Shown here: positions 18,682 to 27,688 of the stretch, piece by piece
Layout of the letters: each line of letters starts with the position of its first letter
How positions within the stretch are numbered: the first letter of the stretch is position 1
Source: Rohdeia mirabilis
GTDB lineage: Bacteria > Planctomycetota > UBA1135 > GCA-002686595
Assembly (NCBI GenBank): GCA_007750655.1
Contig: CP036290.1
Span: 3,100,001 to 3,164,000, forward strand
DNA: 64,000 nucleotides
Direction of reading: 5' to 3'
The notes under the pieces: model-generated
Database searches by the model: none
What the model was told of the DNA's origin: nothing
What the model saw: only the letters and a program-made list of their open reading frames with translations
Made by a program: the position numbers and the translations under genes

Positions 18682-20733
18682 ATGCTCATGAACGCCCTGC
18701 TCACGCTCGCCGTCGCCTGCCCGCACACGGACTCGTCCGCGCCGGTCGGGCAGGAAGAGAGCGGCGACGTGCCGGCCGAGGAACCCGCGACGGAACTCGA
18801 GTCCTGGCGCTTCGAACTCGACCTGGGTCCGCGCGGCGACGCGGCGGACGGTCCGCGCGACGTGCTGCCGTTCCTGGTCGAGTACGACGCGCCTTCGGCC
18901 TGCGCCTTCGTCGTCAACGGCAGCGAACGGATCGCCGTGCCGAACAGCCCACGCGGCTGGGAGCGCTGGAACCTCGACTTCCCCCACTACGACTCGACGA
19001 TCGAGCTGCGGCGCGAACTTGGAGAGGGCGAACACGTCGAGTGGCGCGGGACGTGGACCAAAGTGCGCGGCGCGGGCGAGCCGGCCGTGGTGCCGGTGCG
19101 CGCAGTTGCCGATCCGGTCGGGCGCTTTGCGTCCGCCAACGGCCTATCGATCGCGCCCCAGGCGGTGGCCGGTCGTTGGCGCGTCGGGTTCGAGTCCGGC
19201 GGCGACCTGCCCGCGGTGGCTCTGCTGGAGGCGGGCGCGGGAACCGAGGTGTTCGGCACCATCCTCACCGACACGGGCGACTACCGCTTCTTGGCGGGCG
19301 ACCTGTCGAGCCGGGGCTTGCGGTTGTCGTGCTTCGACGGCGCGCACGCGTTCCTGTTCGAGGCACGGGTCGAGATCGATCCGGTGGCCGGCGACCGTCT
19401 GGTCGACGGCGTCTTCCGTTCCGGCGATTGGTGGAGCGAGGGCTGGACGGCGGTGCGCGACGACGCCGTCGAGCTGCCCGATCCGTTCGGGCGCCTCGGA
19501 CTGCGGCCGACGGCGCACCTCGAGTTCCTCGCGCTGCCGGATGCGAGCGGCGCGTGGCACCCCCTGTGGACGCCGGGGCGCCCGGCCGTGATCGAGGTCT
19601 TCGGCAGCTGGTGTCCGAACTGCCACGACGCGGCGCGGCTGCTCGAGGAGCTGGACGATCGTCACGGCGACGTGCTCGACGTGGTCGGCGTCGCGTTCGA
19701 ACTGACGGGCGAGTGGGAACGGGACGCGCGGCAGGTGGAGCGCTTTCGTGAACGCCACGACCTGGGCTACCGGCTGCTCGTCGGCGGCACCGCGAACAAG
19801 GCCGACACGGCGCGAGCGTTGGGACTGACGGACGAGATCCTGTCCTACCCCACGACGTTCTTCGTGGACGCGAACGGCACGATCACGGCGATCTACTCCG
19901 GCTTCAGCGGGCCGGCCACGGGTGCGGCACATCTGAAGTTGCGGGAGGCGGTGGAGCGGGAGGTGGCGTCGATCGTGGCGCCCGACACTTCGAGAGGTCC
20001 TCGGCTCGACGACATGCTCGCGGACACGGCCTGGCGGATGCACGGAGTGCGCAGCTCGCTTCGAGGAACGGCCCGCGGCCGATCGTTCGGGCGATCGGGC
20101 GGTGTGCTGGTGAGCCGCTCGAGTCCGAGCCCGGCCCCCCCGGCCGTCGACGCCGTCTCACTGCTGCGGGTCGCTGGACGAACCGTCGAGTACCGTGTGC
20201 AGGCCGAGATGTTCGGACAGCACCTCGCTGCACGGTCGGTCTACTCGGCGGGACGGCTCGTCGAAGGAGGGGATCTGAGGGTCCGTTGGACCCAGGAGGG
20301 TTCGGCCGGCGGTCCCACGGAGCTGATCGCCGAACAGTGCGAGCCGGCGCTCGAGCTCGACGACGCGACCCTGCGTGCCGAGGGCGCCTGGGCTGCGGGG
20401 CACTTCGGCCTGCGCGCGCTCCAACCCCAGCTCGTGGCCCTGCTGAGCGACCGCGACACCTGGGTGCGTGCGAACGCCGCCGCTGCGTCGGCTGCGCTGG
20501 GAGATCGGCGGGCCCACGATCGAGTCGAGCTGGCCCCCGATGGCCTGGCAGCGCTCGACGCTGCGCTCCGCACGGCCGCCACCGACCCCAGCCACCTCGT
20601 GCGTCGCGAGGCCGCGCGCGCGCTGGCGGCCTGGGGGCTCGGGCCGGACCTGCTCGCGTCCTGGCAGGCGAGCCCGTCGCCCTTCGACCGCGAACTGGCG
20701 CGGCTCTACGCGGCCGAGCTGGCGGTCCGTTGA
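18682..20733 (+). CDS. Lipoprotein with TlpA-like thioredoxin domain and C-terminal HEAT-like repeats
   Basis: 683 residues. The short N-terminal signal ends in the lipobox LAVAC. Residues about 35-280 are an unrecognised beta-rich region. A TlpA/ResA-type thioredoxin fold spans about 290-430, with VFGSWCPNCHDAARLL carrying the CxxC redox pair and YPTTFFVDANG the cis-proline loop. Residues about 530-683 contain HEAT/PBS-like helices (AAGHFGLRALQPQLVALLSDRDTWVRANAAAASAAL; LVRREAARALAAWG). The likely role is a periplasmic or outer-surface thiol-disulfide protein. The stop codon TGA (20731-20733) lies inside palindrome A1, so the element defines the end of the reading frame. Confidence 0.8.
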   Translation: MLMNALLTLAVACPHTDSSAPVGQEESGDVPAEEPATELESWRFELDLGPRGDAADGPRDVLPFLVEYDAPSACAFVVNGSERIAVPNSPRGWERWNLDFPHYDSTIELRRELGEGEHVEWRGTWTKVRGAGEPAVVPVRAVADPVGRFASANGLSIAPQAVAGRWRVGFESGGDLPAVALLEAGAGTEVFGTILTDTGDYRFLAGDLSSRGLRLSCFDGAHAFLFEARVEIDPVAGDRLVDGVFRSGDWWSEGWTAVRDDAVELPDPFGRLGLRPTAHLEFLALPDASGAWHPLWTPGRPAVIEVFGSWCPNCHDAARLLEELDDRHGDVLDVVGVAFELTGEWERDARQVERFRERHDLGYRLLVGGTANKADTARALGLTDEILSYPTTFFVDANGTITAIYSGFSGPATGAAHLKLREAVEREVASIVAPDTSRGPRLDDMLADTAWRMHGVRSSLRGTARGRSFGRSGGVLVSRSSPSPAPPAVDAVSLLRVAGRTVEYRVQAEMFGQHLAARSVYSAGRLVEGGDLRVRWTQEGSAGGPTELIAEQCEPALELDDATLRAEGAWAAGHFGLRALQPQLVALLSDRDTWVRANAAAASAALGDRRAHDRVELAPDGLAALDAALRTAATDPSHLVRREAARALAAWGLGPDLLASWQASPSPFDRELARLYAAELAVR

Positions 20734-20855
20734 TGGATTGTCGGTACGGCGTCAGGCACGCAGCTGCCGCCTGCCGCGCCGAGTCACTGCGAATCGCAAC
20801 GACGTCGGCGGCAGGCGGCAGCTGCGTGCCTGACGCCGTACCGACAATCCATCAA
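20730..20855. repeat. Palindromic element A1 (family A)
   Basis: 126-bp imperfect palindrome whose terminus carries GGTACGGCGTCAGGCACG and whose complementary end is CGTGCCTGACGCCGTACC, with flanking arms TTGATGGATTGTC/GACAATCCATCAA. The arm uses CAGCTGCCGCC where most copies have CAGGTGCCACC, and the opposite arm carries the matching GGCGGCAGCTG. It overlaps the stop of the upstream gene. Confidence 0.95.
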
Positions 20856-20969
20856 CCGCGCACGAACTCCTCGCGCATCAGCCCAACAGCGCCGAATCGC
20901 GCGCTTCCCCAAGTGGTGCCATCGCCCCCGCGCGAGGCCCTCGCGTCCGGTGGCGGTCATCGCTCGCGC

Positions 20970-21653
20970 CTAGCGATCGCCCGCGTCGAAGGCTGCCCGC
21001 ACCGCCGGACGCATGAGCACGATCAGCGTGAACACGCCCAATGCAGTACCGAACGGGAAGAAGACGAGCTGCGCGCACGCCACGCCGAAACACAGCGCGT
21101 GACGCCGACGCCGCCCCAGCAGTTTGCCCGCGTAGATGGTGAAGCCCGCCAGCGTCAGTCCGAACAGGATCATGACGAGGGGGAAGACGATGAAGAACCA
21201 GGCGACGGCGGCGGGCGCATCGTCCGTCCCGTCGAGCTCGCCCGTGAGCATCATGATCCCCAGCACCAGGTGGAACACCGGGAACAGCGCGGCCAGACCC
21301 GTGAGCCCGCCGACGACGTAGTGGAGGATCGAGAGCAGTTTGAGCTGGTCCCCGTCGGTCGTGCCGAGTTCGGTCTCGGAGTCGCGGAGCCAGTTGTCGA
21401 TCGCGCGCCCGAGCTCGAGGTAGTCGTCGTGCCAACCGTTGTCGCTCGCGATCTCCTGGACGGCTCCGCGCGGTGCGAAGAGGTCGGTCACCAGGCGTCG
21501 ATCGACCGCTCCAGCGTGTGCCTGGTCCGCGAGCCTGCGCAACTCGTCGGCGGTGCGGGCGAGCGGGCGCGGAGTCTCGTTGCTCGAGCCTTCGACCAGT
21601 TGCGCGGTGCGCTCGAGCGCCTTGATCGCTCGGTGCCGAGTGGAGTCGTACAT
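20970..21653 (-). CDS. Membrane protein of unknown function
   Basis: 227 residues from ATG 21653. The N-terminal half (about 1-100) is soluble and helical, with a DYLELGRAIDNWLRDSETELG-like segment. The C-terminal half has three to four membrane helices (LLSILHYVVGGLTGLAALFPVFHLVLGIMML, AWFFIVFPLVMILFGLTLAGFTIY, GVACAQLVFFPFGTALGVFTLIVLM). It resembles DUF4870-like small membrane proteins in hydropathy, but I do not claim the family. A longer frame through palindrome A2 to 22019 is an artefact of the element being open in most frames. Confidence 0.7.
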   Translation of the reverse strand: MYDSTRHRAIKALERTAQLVEGSSNETPRPLARTADELRRLADQAHAGAVDRRLVTDLFAPRGAVQEIASDNGWHDDYLELGRAIDNWLRDSETELGTTDGDQLKLLSILHYVVGGLTGLAALFPVFHLVLGIMMLTGELDGTDDAPAAVAWFFIVFPLVMILFGLTLAGFTIYAGKLLGRRRRHALCFGVACAQLVFFPFGTALGVFTLIVLMRPAVRAAFDAGDR

Positions 21654-21779
21654 GCTTGGCTCTTGCCGAGGCCTGGGGCGACACCGGACAGGATCGTCCT
21701 GGTCGCCCGAACGTCGGATGCTCGCGGAACGACGTGGGTGGCGCAACACTCGACTCGGGATCCGCCGAGTTCGGTCGCC

Positions 21780-21895
21780 GGATGATCGGTACGGCGTCAG
21801 GCACGAAAGTGCCACCTGCCGCCGACGACGCTGCGATTCGCAGCGTCTCGGCGCGGCAGGTGGCACTTTCGTGCCTGACGCCGTACCGATCATCC
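21780..21895. repeat. Palindromic element A2 (family A)
   Basis: 116-bp palindrome with outer arms GGATGATCGG/CCGATCATCC and inner arm variant CACGAAAGTGCC/GGCACTTTCGTG. It ends two bases past the stop codon of the small membrane protein gene on the minus strand, between two tandem minus-strand genes. Confidence 0.95.
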
Positions 21896-21897
21896 GC

Positions 21898-22161
21898 TCA
21901 GAGCGCCTCGTAGTCCGCGCTCTCGCGCTTCTTGAAGCCGGCGAGCATCCAGGTGACGCCCACGCCCAGGCTGATCGCGCCCAGGATCCCGGGCAGGATC
22001 GGGTCGCGCGGATCGACACCGGTCGGCGGTTCGGTCACGAGTGCGGAGCCGGCCCAGATCAGGAGTGCGCCGCCCGCGAGCACGAAGATGAAGGAGAAGA
22101 GCAGGGTCGAGATGGTGCGGACCTCTTGGGGCTCCGCATCGTTGTGCTTGGGTTCGTTCAT
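21898..22161 (-). CDS. Small two-helix membrane protein
   Basis: 87 residues from ATG 22161. A polar N-terminus (MNEPKHNDAEPQEV) precedes two membrane segments, TISTLLFSFIFVLAGGALLIWAG and PILPGILGAISLGVGVTWMLAGF, and a charged tail FKKRESADYEAL. No family recognised. Its stop codon abuts palindrome A2 and its upstream region contains palindrome A3. Confidence 0.62.
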   Translation of the reverse strand: MNEPKHNDAEPQEVRTISTLLFSFIFVLAGGALLIWAGSALVTEPPTGVDPRDPILPGILGAISLGVGVTWMLAGFKKRESADYEAL

Positions 22162-22344
22162 GGCGTGGATCGCGATGGCGTTCGGCCTTCGACGACCGGC
22201 GGCGCGTGCCGAGCGTCCCGAGGGAGCGCGCTGGCCGAACGGATGCGCGCCCGGACGGAGATTCGGTGCTTCCGCTGACCAGATCCGAGCGCTGGAGCAC
22301 GAACCACCCCACCGGGTGCTGTCCCTGCGTGGGGCCCCCTCGAC

Positions 22345-22471
22345 GGCATTGGATTGTCGGTACGGCGTCAGGCACGCAGGTGCCACCTGCCGCCAGAGTC
22401 GCTGCGAATCGCAACGACGTCGGCGGCAGGTGGCACCTGCGTGCCTGACGCCGTACCGACAATCCAATGCC
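22345..22471. repeat. Palindromic element A3 (family A)
   Basis: 127-bp palindrome with outer arms GGCATTGGATTGTC/GACAATCCAATGCC and the common inner arm CAGGTGCCACCTGCC with its complement. The outermost bases differ from A1 and A4 yet still pair with each other. It abuts the stop codon (22472-22474) of the minus-strand membrane protein gene. Confidence 0.95.
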
Positions 22472-23149
22472 TCACCACATGCCCAACAGGTCGCGCGCCA
22501 CGACGACGTAGGCGTTGCTCCAGGCTTCGTCGCGCAGGAAACTCACCTTCATACCCGGCGCACCGATGAACGGACGCAACACCCAGCCGAGTTGGATCGC
22601 GACGAAGACGTACAGCCCGATCCACGCACGGCGCCCGATCCGGTGGCGCGGATTCGACGCGACCAGCGGTCGGTAGTGGCGGTCCAACGTGCGCTGGCCG
22701 CCGAGGGTCGCGAGTGCGAACAGCACGCCGTTCGCGAGGACCGCTGCGCGATAGCTGTCGGTGCTCGCGTACACGAACAACACCACGGGCAACAGCGCGA
22801 GCAGCACCACTGCCACGGTCGCCTGGGCCGAGAGAACGCCGCGCAGCGTCGCAACGAAGTCGTCGCGCAGGCCGAGCAACGTGTTGAGCACGAAGAAGTT
22901 CGGCAGGCAGACCGCGGTCGAGAACGCCAGCAGGAGCGGGACCTTCAACCCCGAGAACAGGCACTGCAGCGGCCGCCCGGCGAAGGCCCCCATCGCGCAG
23001 CCGTAGGAGAAGCCGCACACGGCCAACAACAGCGCAAGTCGCCCGATCGGCACACGGCCGCGCCCGATCGCGAACCGTCCACGCGCACGCAACAGGTCGT
23101 CGGCCGCCTCCGCACTCTGCGCGAGCACGGTCAAAGGCGCAGCGGTCAC
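22472..23149 (-). CDS. Polytopic membrane protein, paralogue of the adjacent upstream gene
   Basis: 225 residues. GTG 23149 overlaps the TGA stop of the upstream gene (GTGA, 23146-23149), the classic translational-coupling arrangement. About five membrane helices are visible (IGRLALLLAVCGFSYGCAMGAFAG, LLLAFSTAVCLPNFFVLNTLL, ATVAVVLLALLPVVLFVYAST, AAVLANGVLFALATL, AWIGLYVFVAIQLGWVLRPFIGAP). The motif W-V-L-R-P-F-I-G-A-P, the TDSY segment after helix three and the overall helix pattern are shared with the upstream protein, indicating a tandem duplication. Function unknown. Confidence 0.8.
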   Translation of the reverse strand: MTAAPLTVLAQSAEAADDLLRARGRFAIGRGRVPIGRLALLLAVCGFSYGCAMGAFAGRPLQCLFSGLKVPLLLAFSTAVCLPNFFVLNTLLGLRDDFVATLRGVLSAQATVAVVLLALLPVVLFVYASTDSYRAAVLANGVLFALATLGGQRTLDRHYRPLVASNPRHRIGRRAWIGLYVFVAIQLGWVLRPFIGAPGMKVSFLRDEAWSNAYVVVARDLLGMW

Positions 23150-24060
23150 TGGAACAGCGTGCCGAGCGCCTTCATGACGGCGGCGAAGAAGTTCGAGTCG
23201 CGCTCGCTGCGGAACAGCTCGAACGGCAGGTCGGGCGCGCCGATGAACGGCCGCAGGATCCAGCCCATCTGTGCACCGACCACCGCGTAGATCACGATCC
23301 ACAGGGTGAAGACGCGCTGGCCGGCGCGCGCTCGCGGGTCGACCTGTGGCGCCGGGCTTCGGGGCAGGCCGCGTCGGATCTCGTGCTGGCTCGGAACGTT
23401 CGCTCCGGACTCGGCCGACGAACCCGCGGTCCATCCGAACTCGTCGGCGGACGGGCGCTGGTCACCGGACCGATCAGCGGTCCGATCGTCGACACCATCG
23501 CCCGCCTGCTCGCCGCCCGCCGCGCTCGACGCCGCCGCCGGTGGACGCTGGGACGCGGGCGCTTCGAAGACCGACTCGAGCGCGCGTCGCAGGAACCCCA
23601 GTCCGACGAGGCCCGCGAGCGCGAAGAACAGCACGTTGAGCACGACCATGAAGGCGTAGCTGTCGGTGCAGAACGTGAAGAACGCCATCACCGGACCGAG
23701 GCTCGCGAGCAGCGCCAGGTTCGCCGTCATCGCCGCCAACAGGAGCCGCAGCGTCTGGGCGTGCTCGAGCTTCGAATCGAACATCGCCGAGACCACGTAC
23801 AGGGACGGATAGGTCACGACGAGCGTCAGGAGGAACAGGAGCGGCACCTTCGCCGTGGTGACGAGCAGCTGTGCGAAACTGGGGTTCTCCGATCGCAGTC
23901 CCGCGAAGAGGCCCATCGTCACGCCGTACGTCGCGCCGAGCAGAACGCCCGCGACCACCAACGTCCGTACGGGGATGTCGATGCGGCCGGCGGCCAGGTC
24001 CTCGCGACGCGTGAGGTTCCCGCGCAGGAGGTCGTCGATGGTCGAGAAGAAGCGCTTCAA
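23146..24060 (-). CDS. Polytopic membrane protein, longer paralogue
   Basis: About 304 residues, same helix pattern as its downstream neighbour (VAGVLLGATYGVTMGLFAGL, PLLFLLTLVVTYPSLYVVSAMF, GPVMAFFTFCTDSYAFMVVLNVLFFALAGLVGLGFL, WIVIYAVVGAQMGWILRPFIGAP), with an extra polar insertion of about 80 residues rich in Ala, Ser, Asp and Gly before the last helix. The start is uncertain: TTG 24060 gives MKRFFSTIDDLLRGN. However, FELLAQPLPL just upstream also looks protein-like, and an ATG exists only at 24201 after an Arg-rich leader. It is coupled to the next gene by a GTGA overlap. No function recognised. Confidence 0.72.
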   Translation of the reverse strand: MKRFFSTIDDLLRGNLTRREDLAAGRIDIPVRTLVVAGVLLGATYGVTMGLFAGLRSENPSFAQLLVTTAKVPLLFLLTLVVTYPSLYVVSAMFDSKLEHAQTLRLLLAAMTANLALLASLGPVMAFFTFCTDSYAFMVVLNVLFFALAGLVGLGFLRRALESVFEAPASQRPPAAASSAAGGEQAGDGVDDRTADRSGDQRPSADEFGWTAGSSAESGANVPSQHEIRRGLPRSPAPQVDPRARAGQRVFTLWIVIYAVVGAQMGWILRPFIGAPDLPFELFRSERDSNFFAAVMKALGTLFQ

Positions 24061-24400
24061 GGGCAGTGGCTGGGCGAGGAGCTCGAAGATGGCGAACGAA
24101 GAGAGGGCCCCGAGCCTACGCCGCCGGACCGATCGCGCCCCCCCGCCCACGTCGGACGCGCCGGCGCGGTCCCGGTGTCGGGCGGTCCCACGGGCTCGCA
24201 TCGGACCGCGGGCCCACGTCTCCCCGCGCGCCCGTGGCCGAGTCCGATCGCACCAGCCGCGCTCGGCCGTCGCGGGCTCCTCGTCGCGGATCCGCGCCGT
24301 GCCCCCCGAGCGACGGGCCGGCGCGCCGCGATCGCGATCCGCCGGCCCCCCCCGCCCCGCGAGGCATTCGCCCCCTTCCGCCGGCTGCTACCCTTTCGGG
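24061..24400. other. Divergent intergenic region, membrane-protein pair / secreted nuclease
   Basis: 340 bp. Apart from the possible true N-terminus of the minus-strand gene (to 24093 or 24201), I see only C-rich sequence with no palindrome, repeat or recognisable promoter. Confidence 0.4.
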
Positions 24401-26218
24401 ATGCGCCCCCTCGTCCTCCGACTCTCCGCCGGCCCGATCCTGGCCGCCCTGTTCTTCGCTCCGTCAGCGCTCGCCCAGGCGCCGGCCGGCTACTACGACA
24501 CGGTCGACACAGGTTCCGCCGCCGCTCTGCGCGCGACCCTGCACGACGTGATCGACGACCACACGCGCGTGCCCTACACCTCGGGCGGAACGGACACGTG
24601 GGACGTGCTCGAGGACGCGCAGACGGATCCGAACAACAGCGGTCGCATCCTCGACGTCTACAAGAACGCGAGCTACGCCAAGCAGGGCGGCGGTGGCCCC
24701 GACTACAACCGCGAGCACATCTGGCCGAACAGCTACGGGTTCCCGATCGACTCGGGTTCGAACTACCCGTTCACGGACTGCCACGCGCTGCGGCTGTGCG
24801 ACATCTCCTACAACGGCATCCGCGACAACGCGCCGTTCCGCGACTGCGACGCCAACTGCAGCGAGCACCCCACCGACGTCAACGGCGGACTCGGCGGTGG
24901 AACGGGCGCGTACCCGGGCAACTCGAACTGGTCGGACGGTTCCGGAAGCACGGCGACCTTCGAGGTCTGGAGCGGCCGCCGCGGTGACGTGGCGCGCGCG
25001 ATGCTCTATCTCGACGTGCGCTACGAAGGCGGGACGCACGGAGGCACCGGCGCGAACGAGCCGGACCTGATCCTGACCGACGACCAGGGACTCATCACGT
25101 CGTCGCTGTCCGGTTCGAACCAGTCGGTCGCCTACATGGGCCTGTTGTCGGTGCTGCTCCAGTGGCACCTCGCCGATCCCGTCGACCAGTTCGAGATGGA
25201 CCGCAACGACGCGGTGTTCGGTCATCAGGGCAACCGCAATCCGTTCGTCGATCATCCCGAGTGGGTCGGCGTGCTGTACCTCGGTCAGACGCTGAGCCCG
25301 ACCCTGTCCGTCTCGCCCAGCACGATCGACCTCACCAACGGCGGCGCCGCCAACTTCGTCCTCGACGCGGGGCCGGCGTACGCGGGGAAGCTGTACTACC
25401 TGCTCGGGTCGGGCAGCGGCACGTCCCCGGGCGTCGCGGCGGGCATCCAGCTGCCGCTCAACTACGACGCCTACCTGCAGCTGACCCTCCAGAGCCCGAA
25501 CGCGTTGATCCAGAACTCGCTCGGCTTCCTGGACGGCAACGGGCACGCGACCGCCAAGCTGCCCTTCCCCGCCGGCGCCTACGTCAACTTCGCGGGCACG
25601 CACCTCGACCACGCCTACATCGTGTTCGACATCCCGGGCACGACGCTGGCGCTCGACGTCAGCAATCCGATCGGCATCGATCTCGAGCTGGGCGGCGGTC
25701 CGGGGTCACTCGTCATCAACGAGGTCGACTACGACCAACCCGGCAACGACACGAACGAGTTCATCGAGATCTACAACGCCGGTGGGTCGGCCGTGGACCT
25801 GTCGAACGTGGTGCTCGAGCTCCACAACGGTTCTGGCGGCGCCGTGTACGACAGCTACGCCCTGTCCACTGCTGGCGCGTCCATCGCACCTGGCGCGTAC
25901 CTGGTCGTGGGGTCGTCGACCCTGCTCGCGACCGTGCCCATGGGCGTCCAGACGGTGACGTTCGCGGGCGCCGACAACCAGGTCCAGAACGGCGCGCCGG
26001 ACGGCATCGTGCTGAAGGACGGCACGACCGTGCTCGACAGCGTCACCTACGAGGGGACGATGGCGGGCATCACCGAGGGCTCGGGCGGCGCGCCGACGGA
26101 CGGCAACAGCGTGCCGGGGTCGATCGGGCGCGCGGCCGGCGGCGTGGACACGGACGACAACGCGGCGGACTTCGCCCTGTCGTCCACGCCGACGCCCGGG
26201 TCGGTCAACGTGCCTTGA
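24401..26218 (+). CDS. Secreted endonuclease I-family nuclease with lamin-tail domain
   Basis: 605 residues with signal peptide (about 1-26, cleaved after ALAQA). Residues about 30-290 are an endonuclease I/EndA-type His-Me-finger nuclease. NREHIWPNSYG (catalytic His near 106) and a following N/D-containing helix (SYNGIRDNAPF) are diagnostic. A beta domain at about 300-430 (LSVSPSTIDLTNGGAANF to HAYIVFDIPG) recurs in the VCBS protein at 46888-48513. A lamin-tail domain (VINEVDYDQPGNDTNEFIEIYN) covers about 436-600, as often found on extracellular nucleases. The likely role is extracellular nucleic-acid degradation. Its TGA stop lies in palindrome A4. Confidence 0.9.
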   Translation: MRPLVLRLSAGPILAALFFAPSALAQAPAGYYDTVDTGSAAALRATLHDVIDDHTRVPYTSGGTDTWDVLEDAQTDPNNSGRILDVYKNASYAKQGGGGPDYNREHIWPNSYGFPIDSGSNYPFTDCHALRLCDISYNGIRDNAPFRDCDANCSEHPTDVNGGLGGGTGAYPGNSNWSDGSGSTATFEVWSGRRGDVARAMLYLDVRYEGGTHGGTGANEPDLILTDDQGLITSSLSGSNQSVAYMGLLSVLLQWHLADPVDQFEMDRNDAVFGHQGNRNPFVDHPEWVGVLYLGQTLSPTLSVSPSTIDLTNGGAANFVLDAGPAYAGKLYYLLGSGSGTSPGVAAGIQLPLNYDAYLQLTLQSPNALIQNSLGFLDGNGHATAKLPFPAGAYVNFAGTHLDHAYIVFDIPGTTLALDVSNPIGIDLELGGGPGSLVINEVDYDQPGNDTNEFIEIYNAGGSAVDLSNVVLELHNGSGGAVYDSYALSTAGASIAPGAYLVVGSSTLLATVPMGVQTVTFAGADNQVQNGAPDGIVLKDGTTVLDSVTYEGTMAGITEGSGGAPTDGNSVPGSIGRAAGGVDTDDNAADFALSSTPTPGSVNVP

Positions 26219-26341
26219 GTGGATTGTCGGTACGGCGTCAGGCACGCAAGTGCCACCTGCCGCCGACGACGCTGCGATTCGCAGCGTCTCGGCGCGGCAG
26301 GTGGCACTTGCGTGCCTGACGCCGTACCGACAATCCACTCA
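26216..26341. repeat. Palindromic element A4 (family A)
   Basis: 126-bp palindrome with outer arms TGAGTGGATTGTC/GACAATCCACTCA and inner arm variant CACGCAAGTGCC/GGCACTTGCGTG. The first three bases are the stop codon of the nuclease gene. Confidence 0.95.
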
Positions 26342-26445
26342 CCGGGCCCGACTCCCGGGAAGTACGCTCGACTTGGCGCGTCCCGCACGGACGTGCAACG
26401 CTCGGGCCGCAGGAAGCGGCCCCCCACCAGCCCAGGAGGCACTCC

Positions 26446-27657
26446 ATGTTCTCTCTCTTCCTCGCGGTCGCGGCGTCCTCGGCGCCGCTCGGCCCGCCCG
26501 CGGCGCTGGACGCCGACGCGGCCACGACCCGCCTCTCGTTCACCGTTCCGGTCCGTATCGAAGCGGCCGGAGAAGTCATCCGCACCGAGAATCCTGGCTA
26601 CGCCGCCCCGGCCCTCCACGACGTCGACGGCGACGGCCACGTGGACATGGTCGTCGGCCAGTTCAACGACGGCAAGTTGAAGGTCTACCCGGGCAGCGCC
26701 GACGGTAGCTGGGGTGAAGGCTACTGGCTGAAGGCCGGCGGCGAGATCGCCGTCGTGCCGGGCGTGTGGTGATGCACCTCCTCCACTCCACAGTTCGTGG
26801 ACATCGACGCTGACGGCCACATCGACATCCTTTCCGGCTGCTACTCCGACCACAAGCCGATGGCCGGGCTGTTCTGGGTCCTGAAGGGCAAGGCGGACGG
26901 CACCTTTGCCGCGGCCGAGTCCCTGAAGGGCACGGACGGCAAGCCGCTCATCATCCACATGCCCGAAGGGGCCGACGTGGTGCGCACCATCTGTACCCGT
27001 CCGACCGCGCTCGACTACGACGGCGACGGCGACCTGGACATCGTGTCGGGCAACTTCGAGGGCACCTTCCACCTGTTCGAAGGCCTCGGCAACGGCACGT
27101 TTGCACCGCGAAGTACCCCGCTCGTGGATGCGAACGGCGAAGAGCTCACCGTCGGACACCACAGCGACCCGGTGTTCGTGGACTGGGACGGCGACGGCGA
27201 TCGCGACCTCGTCAGTGGCTCGGGCCACGGCATCCACATCTTCACCAACAACGGTGAGAGCGGATACGCCCCGGCGCGCGACCTCTTCTACTACACCAGC
27301 ACCGCGGGCGCGTACGAGGACGTGACGTTCGGCGAGGCGCACATCACCAAGCCCCAGGGCTCGATCCGCCTGTGGATCGAGGACATGAACGGCGACGGTC
27401 GCTTCGACCTGGTGATGGGCGACAGCGCCTACGTCACCAACGTCGCCGACGGGCTGACGGAGGACGAGGCGCGCACGCGACTCGCCGCGTGGCAGAAGAA
27501 GATGGACACGCTGCTCGACGAGCACGGCGACGCCGAGTGGGACGACGCCATGGACGAAGCCTTCAACGCGCTCTACGCCGAGCGCGCGACGATCGTCACC
27601 GAGGGCGGGGTCGGCTTCGTCTGGGTCGCGTACCAGCAGGAACGCTCGGGCTCCTGA
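26446..27657 (+). CDS. Secreted FG-GAP/VCBS selenoprotein candidate (in-frame UGA, Sec109)
   Basis: 403 residues if TGA 26770-26772 is read through. The frame is continuous (start 26446; the second segment follows in the same phase). A good Shine-Dalgarno AGGAGG (26434-26439) precedes ATG 26446, and a signal peptide follows. FG-GAP/VCBS calcium-loop repeats occur on both sides of the UGA: DVDGDGHVDMVVGQFN before, DIDADGHIDILSG, DYDGDGDLDIVSG and DWDGDGDRDLVSG after, so the protein needs both halves. The site reads GVW-U-CTSSTPQFVD, giving a U-C pair. The same TGA, with the same neighbours, occurs in the paralogue at 30782-31999. It is probably extracellular or periplasmic, and its role is unknown. 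The alternative of a nonsense mutation is unlikely given the paralogue. Confidence 0.85.
26787..26801 (+). promoter_or_regulatory. SECIS-like hairpin in the first FG-GAP gene
   Basis: Stem UCCAC/GUGGA (5 bp) closing a 5-nt loop AGUUC; the loop starts 20 nt after the in-frame UGA. Bacterial SECIS elements sit inside the reading frame just downstream of UGA, with an apical loop roughly 16-37 nt away and a G among its first two bases, all of which hold here. The hairpin uses ACT and CCA codons, which are uncommon in this G+C-rich gene. Confidence 0.65.
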
Positions 27658-27688
27658 GCCACGAGCGAGCCTGACGGGTACCGCTCTC

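Noticed and set aside
21654..22019. N-terminal extensions reading through palindromes A2 and others (peptides such as IGTASGTKVPPA)
   Set aside because: The elements are open in several frames by composition. Only at A10 does the frame belong to a convincing gene.
26446..27657. Reading the TGA-interrupted FG-GAP genes as pseudogenes or as two separate genes
   Set aside because: The frame is preserved on both sides, the second part would need an internal GTG start in mid-domain, and a diverged paralogue has the same TGA in the same context.
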